From Maylandia zebra (taxonomy: Eukaryota; Chordata; Actinopteri; Cichliformes; Cichlidae): a stretch of 64,000 nucleotides of DNA. The notes below the pieces were generated by a model. The model searched no databases, was not told the DNA's origin, and saw only the letters and a program-made list of their open reading frames with translations. This document shows positions 12,504 to 23,696 of this stretch, piece by piece. Position 1 is the first letter of the stretch, and each line of letters opens with the position of its first letter. Position numbers and translations under genes: made by a program. The stretch lies in assembly GCF_041146795.1 (NCBI RefSeq), contig NC_135187.1, forward strand, positions 2,848,556-2,912,555, read 5' to 3'.

Positions 12504-14349
12504 TATTATTATTATTATTATATTTTATCTATTCCGTACGTTTTTTGTAATCCTACTCCTTCAAAACCGTTCAACTTAGAAAAACCATTCAAACACCGTT
12601 AGATTCCTATTCTTTTGGACAACACTGCTTCTATTTTTCATATTTTTAACATTTATATTTTTAATTTTATTCAACTTTATTCAACAAAAATTTCCCAAAA
12701 TTTCCCATGTATTTCAATGGGGAGACCCTTCAAATTCTCATTCAACTTATTCATTTTTAAACTCTTACTACTTCCACATACATTGACATAGAGCCACCAT
12801 TCAAACTTTAAAACGAAGACAAGACATTCAACTATTCAACTTGTATTTATCTTTTCAATATCTATTATACTTTTTCTTCAGTTCCAGTTTAAGTTTCATG
12901 ATGTTTTTTCACCCGTTTCAAAATTTATAATGGGTGTGTATGGGACGGAATGTTGGGGCTAGAGTGAGACAGCTCAACTGCTAGAGTGAGAGGAGCAAAA
13001 AAATTAATCTTAAAATCTTTTTTAAAACTGCTGCTGTGTCCACAGCGTTTGCTCTACAGGTATGATTTTACCCTCAAAACGTAGCCATGGCTGTCCTCTT
13101 TCATCCAATGTGTTTACTATTGTCCTAGGTGTTACGGTTCTTTCATAAATGTCACCAATGCACAGCCTCCTCCTTCCAACTCTTCCATAGACTCTAATGT
13201 TAAAATGGCTCAGAAGGTTCGTTTGAAAATCAGAAGAGCATGGTGTCTTTACACTGTCACCACGTCCATATAATAAACTCCACAGGCATGAAAACTGAGA
13301 ATTTGGTAGACTAGAAGCTGCTGTCGCTCACGGTGAAAGAATTTTGTCAATACGACTTGTACTTTTAATTTGGGAACGATTTGTTTCGGCCTGACTTTTC
13401 TGTTCATTTTAAGCAGCAAAAGTGAGGCGCATGTCTGTGTCGTGTGTATGGAGCCATTGTCACTATAGCAACCAGGCTCACACCTGCCTGCTTAACGAGC
13501 TCTCTCTCACTCTGCCAAGGTTAAACCTAAAAATGTTAGATTGTAGTAAGATTAACTTTTTCAAAAGTACAATAAGACAGATTTGACAGGGTTTTGCCAC
13601 AGATTAATAGTTTGTCACTAGTTAGTATATGCCAACTAAGTAGAGCATTGTGATTGGCACAAAGGTTTTTCAGATCTGGGCAGTTGGAGTCAGTTGATGA
13701 CTTCAAAATCATCCTTTCTGACTGGATAATTAAAGCTCTCAGCATCTATCGGTCTGTAGTTAATTTCCCCACCTTTTAACTAACGTTTCACTAACCTAAT
13801 CTCATTTAATGTCTCTGTTTATAGTCTGTATAGTTTATCTCCCCACGAATATACTCAAAGTAGTCTTAAAATAAAACCCACAAAACAGTTCAAGATTTAA
13901 TACTTTTTATTTGCTCATTTAATGCCAGTTGCCCTGTTTTTCTGTATGTCACTCATTCGCTTATACTTGGGCAAAAAGGACCAATTTTTACACTAGTATA
14001 GTGTATTTTTTCCCTCTATCTCTCTATGTCTGTCACACACAGAGACCAACACACAGACATGTATATGCTCATTATTGCTGTTCAAACTGATGGTCAAATT
14101 TCCAAGCACCACCTGAACGCCTCATCTGTTTTTAACCTATCACTGGACCAACTGTCGTCATTCCGCTTTGCTCTCTGCTGTGGTAAGTACAGTACACTCA
14201 GTACTGCAGTGTTTTATTTTTATGATGGAAAAAATACATGTTTGACATTTAAACTCACATATCAAGTCCAACAGAGTTAAAAACAATTCAAAGAAGAAAG
14301 AAAGAAAAAAGAATAACCTTCGCTATCATTTATATACGTTTATTACGTT

Positions 14350-14720
14350 TTGCTGTTAGCAGCAGTGCTAACGCTAGCTTCAATGCTAATGCTAGCAACA
14401 ATGCTAACGCTAGCTATAGTGCTAACACTAGCCTTAGCAGTTGTTAACTGACAAAAATAATATTCCTGTGATATTTCTTGCCGGTCAGTGAGACAAAAGT
14501 AAGAAATTAGCTTTATTATTGCCATTGTGGCTCAGTTTTAACAGTAAGAGTGCTAGCGCTAGCAGCATTGCTAGCGCTAGCAGCATTGCTAACGCTAGCT
14601 GCAATGCTAACGCTAGCTGCAATGCTAACGCTAGCTGCAATGCTAACACTAACTGAAGTGCTAATGCTAGCCGGAATGCTAGCGCTAGCAGCAATGCTAA
14701 GGCTAGTAACAGTCTAACAG
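14350..14720. repeat. GCTAGC-rich 18-bp minisatellite
   Basis: Two blocks (about 14355-14440 and 14550-14708) repeat an 18-bp unit like GCAATGCTAACGCTAGCT with many palindromic GCTAGC cores. It lies in the Helentron leader. Leucine/alanine-rich open frames across it are by-products of the repeat. Confidence 0.85.
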
Positions 14721-14918
14721 TAGCCTTACATAAGTGGCAATACTTCAGTTAACTAGTTTGAATTGTAAAATGACTGCTGTATCAGTTGGTGTGCTATATT
14801 ACTCTATAATTACCCTGCTGACTAGAAGTTCAGTGTATCATGTCGTGTGGGCTTTGTATTTCTGTTAGTCTGATAACACTGTACAGACAACTAACGTATT
14901 ATTTCTCGTTTCTTTCAG

Positions 14919-14946
14919 GAACCTGACTGACACTGTGCTTTGCCTG
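14919..14946 (+). other. possible non-coding leader exon of the Helentron gene
   Basis: A 28-nt segment is bounded by a strong acceptor (CGTTTCTTTCAG, ending 14918) and a donor GTAGGT (14947). An upstream donor GTAAGTAC is at 14183, further acceptors end at 15374 (TTTTGTTCAG) and 16170 (CACTTGCAG, 11 nt before the ATG). Together they suggest a spliced leader. Only splice-site shapes support this. Confidence 0.25.
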
Positions 14947-15543
14947 GTAGGTGTGCACATACTGTAAGAGAAGTAGACCAAAATAAAAAAATTATATGAC
15001 TAATATAAGCTGTAAAGTGATGGGTTCAAACTTTGTGCTAGACCTTTTAAACACAATTTTATAATAAATACACATAAGTGCAGCTTAACAATTGGGCTAA
15101 AATATTTTTTTCGTACATTTTTGTAGTCACACTACATGTGATTAATTAATGATTCACTCAATCATATTTGTATTTAAAAATATTATTGCTGAATTTAATT
15201 AAATATTTATTCTTTTAAAAAGTGCCCAATTATGCAACTTTTTGCACATGGCAGCCGACAACAGTTTAGCTTGAATATTTGTTTTGTCCTTTTGCAGTAG
15301 TCACATTTAGTTCATACAATTACCATGTGATATAATTTTAATAAAATTATTTTTTTTTCTTGTTTTTTGTTCAGAGTGTGTAGAAGAAGAAGAACAAGGA
15401 CCAGATCTCCAGTCTTCTCTCTCACATCCCAACCCCCCAACCCCTCTATCCTCTGTCCTGCTCCACCTATTGTCTCTGCCTTCTTTCCATCTGTATTTCA
15501 CTCTGTGGTTTGTGAGAAATTTTGCCAAACCAACAATCCTTTT

Positions 15544-16066
15544 GCGGTTTGATTTAAAGCCGTGTCTCTCCTGCTCTGTCTGTTCTCTCTGCTAAATTTT
15601 CTCTCTACCTGTTTTTCACTCTTGGCTTGCTGCTGAAAAACGCCAAGCCAACAAAGCAATAAAGAGTGCATATTTTGCCTCAACCTATGAACAAACTGAA
15701 CAAACAAAGAAAAATCTGCGGTTTGATTTAAAGCCGTGTCTCTCCTGCTCTGTCTGTTCTCACTGCTAAATTTTCTCTCTACCTGTTTTTCACTCTTGGC
15801 TTGCTGCTGAAAAACGCCAAGCCATTAAAGCAATAAAGAGTGCATATATTGCCTCTACCTGAGAACAAACTGAACAAAGAAAACTAATTCACGGTTTGAT
15901 TGTGATTTCCCAGCCGTGTCTCTCCTGCTCTGCCTGTTCTCTCTTCTAAATTTTCTCTCTACCTGTTTTTCACTCTTGGCTTGCTGCTGAAAAATGCCAA
16001 GCCAATAAAGAGAGTGCATAATATTCTCTCAACTGAAGAACAAACTGTCAAACGAAAGACAACTGT
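15544..16066 (+). repeat. three tandem 174-bp repeats upstream of the Helentron gene
   Basis: Copies begin at 15544, 15718 and 15891 with (A/G)CGGTTTGATT. Each holds a pyrimidine-rich block, a small hairpin (CTTGGC...GCCAAG) and an AATAAA-bearing segment (GCAATAAAGAGTGCAT). The third copy is more diverged. They stop about 115 bp before the start codon, so they lie in the promoter or leader. Function is unknown; promoter multimer or leader elements are the likely options. Confidence 0.85.
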
Positions 16067-16181
16067 TTAAGACAAATAAAAACTGAAATATAAAAACAAA
16101 GACAACATCTCCTGGTGTGTGCCACTCTTATCTTGTGAACATATTTTCTAAAGACTAAGAAACACTTGCAGGTGTGTGAAA

Positions 16182-19100
16182 ATGCCAAGGAAGCAGAAAA
16201 AGTCACAAGCTGCAAAACAACGCTGGAAAAAGTTTCATGAGTTTCACAAAGTACCAACATGTGAACAAGCTGAGTTTGATTTTCCTCAGAGCTCTGCAGA
16301 AGACAGTGTGTCTACAAAGACCAATTCTGACAGTGTCAAACAGGCAGGTCAACATGTTCCTGCACATGTACAACAGGTATCTTATGCTGATGCTGTAAAG
16401 AGTGGACTGCAGCATAAAGTTAATGAACAACATGAGGTGTCAAGTGCCCCACAGGTGGGTTATGCTGACTTTTTGAAAAGAGGCTGTCACAGTGATGTGG
16501 CAGGACCATCTCATGCAGAAAGAGTGAACCTTGAAAACCAGCCCTCTGTTATACATGTCTGTGCATCTCGCAGCCAGGCTCATCCTAAATATGGAGACTC
16601 CAGAAACAAGCAGTGCACATGTAACTCACTCACATTTCTTGCTTTCCTTCATGAGAATGAAAACATGACTACAGCTGACCTTAATCTGGTCTTGGATAAA
16701 GGTGATGTGATGTACAAAGAGGCCAAGAAAAGATTTCCTAAAAATATTCATTTGGCAACCGATGAGCTGCCAGACAAAGTTGATGCTCGCTGGTCTATGT
16801 ATGATGTCGACATGACACAGCCTTCCCGGTATGGGACATTTGAAGAACCTCCAGAGGAAGCAGTAGATACCTTTCTCAGCTTAGAAGCAGGACTGAGCTG
16901 CCTGTTGTCAGATGTGCAGTATGCCTTATTGATTATGAGTGGATTGTGTATCGCAGTGTTCAGATCCACATCAGGCAAATATGGTTTCTTTGATCCACAC
17001 TCCAGAACACCCAGTGGTCTTCCTCTATTACTACAGTCACGTAATCGTGGTACAGCTGTGATGCTGAAATTCACACTCCTCAGTGACATGATTAAGAGGA
17101 TCCAAGATTCTTATGAAATGATGGAGATATCACCCTCTTGTAACTATGAACTGAAGCCTGTGCAGTTCTACAGTATGAGCACAGTCAACCTGAGTGATAC
17201 TATCACAGACACAGTCTGCAGACCAACAGCTGCCACTGCTGTGGCATCTACTCACTCTGATACAACTGTTGATGAAGCAAACTCCTCTACTCCAAGGAGA
17301 AACACAACGACTGATCTGACTGAGAACATCTTTTGTCAAATGTCCATTTGTACGCCACCGGTGAAACAAAAAGAAGTTCACGTGACTCAGTTCACATCAT
17401 ATGAAGATCAGAATGAACCTCCTAATATACCAACTGAAGAACTATGCAGTGAATTAAGTTTCCTTCCATCAAGTGATGCTTTTTCATGTCAATCAAATGC
17501 TGCCATAACAAATGTTGCTGCCTGTGACCTTTCTGATATAGTTTTACAAAAACTGAAAAAAGTTAATAAACAACAAAGGCACAAAATGAAAAGAAGATTA
17601 ATGGCATCAGAGAAACCCAGAAATCAGAGAAAAGAAAACCAAAAAAGGAGAGAACAACAAAAGTATGCTTCAAATAAAGATTACAAAGAAAAGAAAAAAT
17701 CTTGCGCAAGCGAGACATATAAAAACAATCCTGAAGTTAAACAAAAACAACAACAGTATATGAAAAGACGTTACTGTGAAAATGATGAATTCAGAAAGAA
17801 ACAAAAACAATATGTTAAAAAACGTTTTTCTGAGAATGCTACAGTTAGAAAGAAACAACAACAATATATTAAAAGACGCTACTGTGAGAACGATGAATTC
17901 AGAAAGAAACAACAACAATATATTAAAAGACGCTACTGTGAGAACGATGAATTCAGAAAGAAACAACAACAATATATTAAAAGACGCTACTGTGAGAACG
18001 ATGAATTCAGAAAGAAACAACAACAATATATTAAAAGACGCTACTGTGAGAACGATGAATTCAGAAAGAAACAACAACAATATATTAAAAGACGCTACTG
18101 TGACAATGCTGACTTTAGACAAAAACAAAAAAACTATATAACTAAAAGGTATCAAGAAAACCCTGAATTCAGAGAGAGACAGAGATCTCGAGTGACTCAG
18201 CGTTATGCACGTGACAATGCATTCAGAGTAAGACACAGACAACTAATGAAACAACTAATGCGAGACAGGTATCAAAGTAATCTTGCATTCAGGATTATGC
18301 ACAACATGAGATGTGCAATGAAAATAAAAAGGAAATACAGATGGGTGAACAGACAAACCCAAGAGAGTGACAACAGTGTGATCAACGAGGCCATATCTGT
18401 GTTCAAATCACAAATCAAAGCTGGACCATCATACCCATGTACTGTATGCTTCAAGGCTTCATTTCCAAACCAAGTGCGACCCTGCACAAGGTCAAAGTAT
18501 GTCAAAAACCCACATGTAGTTGCAACATGTTTGACAGGAAAGTTTGTTCATGTTTGTGATGAAAACTGCAGAAATGAGCAGTGCAAAGTGCCTGATGAGA
18601 GAAAGAGAGAGTGGATATGTCACACCTGCCACGATCATCTTAAAAATGGATCCATGCCAGCACTTGCTGTTGCCAATAAGTTGGATCTTGCTGATATTCC
18701 AGCTGAACTTTCTGATCTCAACATACTGGAGAGACATCTCATAGCCAAGTGCATACCATTTGCCAAGATCATTCCTCTTCCCAAAGGCAGACAAAGAGCA
18801 ATTAGAGGAAATGTGGTCTGTGTCCCATCAGAGGTACAGGAAACTGTTGAAACACTACCTCGACTGAGAATTAATTCTCAGGTGATCAGAGTAAAATTGA
18901 AGAGACGCTTGTCTTACAAAGGTCATCAGCTGTTTCAGACTGTAAGCTGGTCTAAACTTGTGCAAGCACTGCATAAACTCAAGCAGATTCATCCACAGTA
19001 TAAGGATGTGAGCATCAGAGATGATGCTGAGCTGTGTGATCCAACTCTTCCTGATGAAGATGATGAGGATGATGATGATGAAAACATGAATGAGGACGAT

Positions 19101-22100
19101 TATGATGAGGCTGATTTAATGGAAATTGACAGCTGTGAGAAAAATGCACTGAGTGAAGCACAAAATATAAATGAACAGGACATTGACATGTTACCCTGTG
19201 ATGGTGAACAATCGCATGAACAGATGAGAGATGATTCAGAGCAAGCAGATGGACTGACTAATGGTGGTTTTGCACTCGAGTCCTGTTTGCAGCCCCCTGA
19301 TGTGGCTGAGGAGATATTATGTTTCAGTGAAGGAATCTACTCTGTTGCTCCTGCAGAGAGAAACAATCCAATAAGTTTTTTCAAAACACCTAAACTGGAG
19401 GCCATGGCCTTCCCTGTGCAGTTTCCTACAGGCCAAAACACACTTGATGAAAGAAGGCTGATCAAAGTATCCCCCAGTGGGTATTTCAAATCAAGACTTT
19501 TCTGCATTGATGATCGTTTTGCCAAAGACACAAACTATTTATTCTTTGCACAGTTTGTGACTGAAATACACTTGGCTACATCCAGCATGACAGTACAGTT
19601 AAGGAAGGCAAAGCCTCTGACCAGAGATGGTAGAAAAATAACCTCAGGCATGTTACAAGATAAACATGAGGTGGAGAAACTGGTGCGAAATAAAGATGCA
19701 GTGAGATTCATGCAGCCTCTGAGAGGAACCCCAGCCTATTGGGAGAAAACAACAAGAGATCTTTTTGCCATGATCAGACAGTTGGGAACTCCCACGTTCT
19801 TTTGCACATTTTCAGCTGCTGAAATGCGCTGGCCTGAAGTGATCGAGGCAATAACAAGGCAGCAAGGTGAACAAGTGAATTTTGAAGGACTCGACTGGTC
19901 AGCAAAGTGTGACATCCTGAGAAGCAATCCTGTCACAACAATGCGCATGTTTGACAAGAGAGTTGAAGCATTATTCAGAGATTTACTCTTATCTCCTGCA
20001 GAGCCACTTGGCAAAGTCATTGACTACTTTTACAGAGTTGAGTTTCAGCACAGAGGAAGCCCACACATACACTGCCTCCTGTGGGTAGAAGGTGCTCCTG
20101 TGTTTGAGGAGGATGATGAGCAAACTGTTCTTGATTTTATAAACAAATACATCACAGCTCAGCTGCCTGATCCACATAAACAACCTGAACTGTACAAAAA
20201 AGTAACAGAAGTGCAAAAACACAGTAAGAACCACACAAAGACGTGCTTTAGGAGTTTAAGCTCCGGGTGCCGTTTTGGTTTTCCCAAACCACCCTGCAAT
20301 GAGACAATGATCACAAGACCCAGTGAGGATGATGCACTGGAAGTAGAAACGGCAAAGAACAAGCTCAGACCACTGAACCAGCTGCTGAATGAACCTGAAA
20401 CTGCTTCCATGAGTTTAGAGCAGCTCTTGGAAAGATGCAAGTTGACACATGCAGAATATGAGAGATACCTGAATAAAATGAACATGAGGAGTACGATCAT
20501 ACTAAAGCGTGATCCAAAAGACTCTTGGATAAACGGCTATAATCCACATCTGCTTGAAGCCTGGAACAGTAATATCGACATAAGCTTTGTTTTAGATGCT
20601 TTCGGCGCTGCAAATTATTTAATGAAATATATATCAAAAAAAGAGGGCGGGCTATCTGAGTACCTGAAAACTGTCATTGAGAACTCCCATAAGGACAGTG
20701 TAAATGAGTGCGATGAAATGAGAGCCGTCATGCAGGCATATTCAAAGAAGCGAGAGATCAGTGCACAGGAGTGTGTTGCTCGTGCATGTGGTCTTCACAT
20801 GAAGCAATGCTCACGTGCTGTAATATTCATTCCAACTGATGATAATCCTGTGAAAATGAGTCGTCCCCTGTCAGTTCTGGACAACACAACACCTGAGTCT
20901 TCCAATGTTTGGATGACATCTTTGAATGACAAATACAAAGCCAGACCTGAAACACCAGAGTATGAGGAGATGTGCATGGCAGACTTTGCTGCTACTTGCA
21001 GGATTGTCTATGGCCAACAGAAAAAAGGTAAAGATGTTTTGCCCCTTCTCAATGAGATGGGGTTTGTGCAAAGGCGCAAAAACAATAAGCCTGCTATCAT
21101 CAGATTTCACCGCTGCTCACAAGAAAAACATCCAGAGCAATATTACGGAAGACTGCTTAAACTGTACCTTCCTCATCGTTCAGACCACGAACTGAAAACA
21201 CCATCGTTGCCAACCTATCAGGCTTTCTATGGTGCTGGCTGTGTACAGCTACCAGGTACTGACCATCTTGAGTACGTGCAACACATTGTCAAAAGAAACA
21301 GAGAAAAATATGAGAAAAACAGTGAGGAGATCGAGAGCGCTGTTGAGGAATATGAGCAGAACAGAGGTGTGACTGACGAATGGTGTAATCTGGCACCTGA
21401 ATCAGATCTCGTAAGGTTGCCACTTGTCGAACAAGAAAGAGAGCGAGACAATGAAAATGAACAGGAAGATGTGCCCGACTACAGCCGTCAGGCTGATGCT
21501 TCAACAGAAGTCAGAGCCATCAGGGAACCCCCTGCTATTGATCCCACATTGTTACGTCAGATGTTTCAGAATCTGAACAAGAAGCAAGCCTGCATATTTT
21601 ATGCAGTTAGAGACTGGTGCATTAAAAGAGTCTGTGCTCTAAATCCAGAGCAGTTTTTCTTTTATATTAATGGTGGTGCTGGAACAGGAAAATCACATCT
21701 TATCAAATGCATCTACTCAGAAGCATCTAAGATACTGAGCAAAGTGCCCAGATATGCAGACGACGTTGACATATCAAAACCCACCGTCCTGTTAACTGCT
21801 TTCACTGGGACTGCAGCTTTTAACATTTCTGGAACAACACTGCATTCTCTTCTCAAGCTGCCTAGAAGCTTAAAACCTCCCATTCAGGGACTTGGCAATC
21901 AGCTGGATGAAGTCAGATCAGAACTTTTGAATGCTGAAATAATCGTCATTGACGAAGTGTCTATGGTGTCAAGACATCTGTTTGCATATGTAGATGCAAG
22001 ACTCAAACAGATCAAAGGGACTCGGAGACCCTTTGGAGGCATGTCAGTCATTGCTGTCGGAGACTTCTATCAGCTACCCCCAGTGCGACAGTCTAAACCT

Positions 22101-23696
22101 CTCTGTGTGCACGACCCGTCTGAGATCGACCTGTGGCGGGAGCATTTTCAGATGATCACTCTGACTGAGATTATGCGTCAGAAAGATGATGTTGTCTTTG
22201 CTGAGATGCTGAACAGAATTCGTGTAAAAGGAAAGTTGGATGAGCTTTGCGAAGCAGATAGAAATTTGTTGTTACAGGCCATAACTGAACCAGCCCATTG
22301 TCCGACTGATGCATTGCACATTTTTGCAACTAATAAAGAAGTGGATGCACACAACTCTTCAACACTGGCTCTGCTCCACACTCATATCATTGACATCCAT
22401 GCAGATGATTATAGAAAAGATCCTAGAACTGGCAGAATGGCACTTCAAGACAGACCATTGAAAGGAGGTAAAAACGAGTTACCAGACACACTGAAAGTTG
22501 CAGAAGGAGCTCGTGTCATGCTCACCAGAAACATTGACATACAAAATGGTTTGGTTAATGGAGCTTTTGGAATACTACTTAGAGTAGTTTACTCTGAAAA
22601 TGACCAACACATCATCAAGCTTGGACTTAAAATGGATAATGAGACATCTGGAAAGAATAACCGCACACCAGCAGACGATATGGTGTACATTGAGAGAGCA
22701 GAGGAGAATCTGAAGCAGAAAGGAGTGGTACGAAGACAGTTCCCAGTGAAGCTGGCCTTTGCATGTACAATACATAAGGTACAGGGTATGACAACTACAT
22801 CAGCTGTTGTCTCTCTTAAGAGCATTTTTGAGCCCGGCATGGCCTACGTAGCTGTCAGTAGAGTGACGTCTCTCAGTGGACTGTATCTTCTTGATATGGA
22901 GGAGAAAAAAATATTCACCAACCCAGAAATCACTGCAGCGCTTGAGAACATGAGACAAGCCAACCTTGATGACATGATGCCTCTTCTACACGTGAGGCAA
23001 ACACTGAGCAGGTCAGAGGTTTTCACCATTGTTCATCATAATACAGAGGGACTGCCAGCTCACATTAATGACATCAAAAGTCACCATGAATTGTGTCTAG
23101 CAGATGTTTTGTGCCTAACAGAAACACACCTGCGGGGCTCTTTTGTCGCAGAGAGTCTCCACTTGGAAAATTACAATTTGTTCAAACGCAACAGACACCT
23201 GTCCTACACAAACTTTCCCCAGATGGCAAACAGAAGTGGTGGTGGAGTTGCTGTTTATGTGAAAAGTGACATTCAAGTGCATGAAAAACAGTACATCCAT
23301 AATGTAACTGACCTTGAATTTCTGGCTTTAAAGGTTGAAGCACCAGTCAGTGCTCTGATTGCAGTTGTATACAGACCTCCAGACTACACTCTGAGGCCAT
23401 TCCTGAAAAACCTGGTAAGCCTATTAGACTCATTGGAGATCATGGACTGTCATCCCATCATAGTTTGTGGTGATTTTAATGAGAATGTTTTATCCAGTGC
23501 AAACAAACTAATCCTGGAGCTGTTTGAGTCTAGGGGATACGCACAGGTCATCACTGCCCCTACCACAGAGAAGAACACACTGCTTGACCTAATTTTCATT
23601 TCTCAGTCAGATCGATGTCTCCATTCTGGAGTCATGAAGACATACCATAGTTACCATGACCCAGTATACTGTGTATTGTCCTGTGATGATTCATGA
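16182..23696 (+). CDS. Helentron transposase: protease-like domain, HUH Rep, Pif1-type helicase, EEP endonuclease (2,504 aa)
   Basis: One uninterrupted frame. The first ATG is at 16182; the frame is open for two more codons (GTG AAA) upstream, but ATG is the likely start. Domains in order: a basic N-terminus; a cysteine-protease-like region with QC(145)TCNSL and D271-P-H273; K/Q-rich 18-residue repeats (about 520-650); a cysteine-rich DUF6570-like region from Y751PCTVC to about 890; an acidic run near 957-975; a Helitron-like Rep from about 1099, with HRGSPHIH (His1295, His1297) and the two tyrosines Y1479-LMK-Y1483; an SF1 Pif1-type helicase with GGAGTGKS (1831-1838) and DE (1924-1925); and an EEP/APE-type nuclease from about 2279 with E2314, GDFNEN (D2431) and a final S-Y-H-D (2490-2493). 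The Rep nicks and joins single strands, the helicase unwinds, and the EEP domain is the hallmark of Helentrons. The last nuclease motif is normally S-D-H, so Tyr2491 is odd. No frameshift or stop was seen, so it may be active. Confidence 0.93.
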   Translation: MPRKQKKSQAAKQRWKKFHEFHKVPTCEQAEFDFPQSSAEDSVSTKTNSDSVKQAGQHVPAHVQQVSYADAVKSGLQHKVNEQHEVSSAPQVGYADFLKRGCHSDVAGPSHAERVNLENQPSVIHVCASRSQAHPKYGDSRNKQCTCNSLTFLAFLHENENMTTADLNLVLDKGDVMYKEAKKRFPKNIHLATDELPDKVDARWSMYDVDMTQPSRYGTFEEPPEEAVDTFLSLEAGLSCLLSDVQYALLIMSGLCIAVFRSTSGKYGFFDPHSRTPSGLPLLLQSRNRGTAVMLKFTLLSDMIKRIQDSYEMMEISPSCNYELKPVQFYSMSTVNLSDTITDTVCRPTAATAVASTHSDTTVDEANSSTPRRNTTTDLTENIFCQMSICTPPVKQKEVHVTQFTSYEDQNEPPNIPTEELCSELSFLPSSDAFSCQSNAAITNVAACDLSDIVLQKLKKVNKQQRHKMKRRLMASEKPRNQRKENQKRREQQKYASNKDYKEKKKSCASETYKNNPEVKQKQQQYMKRRYCENDEFRKKQKQYVKKRFSENATVRKKQQQYIKRRYCENDEFRKKQQQYIKRRYCENDEFRKKQQQYIKRRYCENDEFRKKQQQYIKRRYCENDEFRKKQQQYIKRRYCDNADFRQKQKNYITKRYQENPEFRERQRSRVTQRYARDNAFRVRHRQLMKQLMRDRYQSNLAFRIMHNMRCAMKIKRKYRWVNRQTQESDNSVINEAISVFKSQIKAGPSYPCTVCFKASFPNQVRPCTRSKYVKNPHVVATCLTGKFVHVCDENCRNEQCKVPDERKREWICHTCHDHLKNGSMPALAVANKLDLADIPAELSDLNILERHLIAKCIPFAKIIPLPKGRQRAIRGNVVCVPSEVQETVETLPRLRINSQVIRVKLKRRLSYKGHQLFQTVSWSKLVQALHKLKQIHPQYKDVSIRDDAELCDPTLPDEDDEDDDDENMNEDDYDEADLMEIDSCEKNALSEAQNINEQDIDMLPCDGEQSHEQMRDDSEQADGLTNGGFALESCLQPPDVAEEILCFSEGIYSVAPAERNNPISFFKTPKLEAMAFPVQFPTGQNTLDERRLIKVSPSGYFKSRLFCIDDRFAKDTNYLFFAQFVTEIHLATSSMTVQLRKAKPLTRDGRKITSGMLQDKHEVEKLVRNKDAVRFMQPLRGTPAYWEKTTRDLFAMIRQLGTPTFFCTFSAAEMRWPEVIEAITRQQGEQVNFEGLDWSAKCDILRSNPVTTMRMFDKRVEALFRDLLLSPAEPLGKVIDYFYRVEFQHRGSPHIHCLLWVEGAPVFEEDDEQTVLDFINKYITAQLPDPHKQPELYKKVTEVQKHSKNHTKTCFRSLSSGCRFGFPKPPCNETMITRPSEDDALEVETAKNKLRPLNQLLNEPETASMSLEQLLERCKLTHAEYERYLNKMNMRSTIILKRDPKDSWINGYNPHLLEAWNSNIDISFVLDAFGAANYLMKYISKKEGGLSEYLKTVIENSHKDSVNECDEMRAVMQAYSKKREISAQECVARACGLHMKQCSRAVIFIPTDDNPVKMSRPLSVLDNTTPESSNVWMTSLNDKYKARPETPEYEEMCMADFAATCRIVYGQQKKGKDVLPLLNEMGFVQRRKNNKPAIIRFHRCSQEKHPEQYYGRLLKLYLPHRSDHELKTPSLPTYQAFYGAGCVQLPGTDHLEYVQHIVKRNREKYEKNSEEIESAVEEYEQNRGVTDEWCNLAPESDLVRLPLVEQERERDNENEQEDVPDYSRQADASTEVRAIREPPAIDPTLLRQMFQNLNKKQACIFYAVRDWCIKRVCALNPEQFFFYINGGAGTGKSHLIKCIYSEASKILSKVPRYADDVDISKPTVLLTAFTGTAAFNISGTTLHSLLKLPRSLKPPIQGLGNQLDEVRSELLNAEIIVIDEVSMVSRHLFAYVDARLKQIKGTRRPFGGMSVIAVGDFYQLPPVRQSKPLCVHDPSEIDLWREHFQMITLTEIMRQKDDVVFAEMLNRIRVKGKLDELCEADRNLLLQAITEPAHCPTDALHIFATNKEVDAHNSSTLALLHTHIIDIHADDYRKDPRTGRMALQDRPLKGGKNELPDTLKVAEGARVMLTRNIDIQNGLVNGAFGILLRVVYSENDQHIIKLGLKMDNETSGKNNRTPADDMVYIERAEENLKQKGVVRRQFPVKLAFACTIHKVQGMTTTSAVVSLKSIFEPGMAYVAVSRVTSLSGLYLLDMEEKKIFTNPEITAALENMRQANLDDMMPLLHVRQTLSRSEVFTIVHHNTEGLPAHINDIKSHHELCLADVLCLTETHLRGSFVAESLHLENYNLFKRNRHLSYTNFPQMANRSGGGVAVYVKSDIQVHEKQYIHNVTDLEFLALKVEAPVSALIAVVYRPPDYTLRPFLKNLVSLLDSLEIMDCHPIIVCGDFNENVLSSANKLILELFESRGYAQVITAPTTEKNTLLDLIFISQSDRCLHSGVMKTYHSYHDPVYCVLSCDDS
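17739..18116 (+). repeat. 54-bp coding tandem repeat (18 aa unit)
   Basis: Inside the transposase gene, units starting at 17847, 17901, 17955 and 18009 are identical in DNA, and the unit at 18063 differs only at its end. Two older copies precede from 17739. Each encodes [18 protein letters not shown]. More diverged units continue to about 18290. The identity at DNA level shows recent expansion; the peptide is basic and probably helical, so a nucleic-acid-binding or coiled role is possible. Confidence 0.95.

Noticed and set aside
14485..14694. Leu/Ala-repeat open frame
   Set aside because: Generated by the GCTAGC minisatellite; no protein family.
17847..18116. Regular direct repeats that might suggest a CRISPR array
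   Set aside because: Head-to-tail coding repeats with no spacers, in a eukaryotic transposon gene.
17670..18242. 190-aa minus-strand open frame with ILLLFLSEF repeats
   Set aside because: It is the antisense of the 54-bp repeat inside the Helentron gene; the repeat copies its stop-free pattern.
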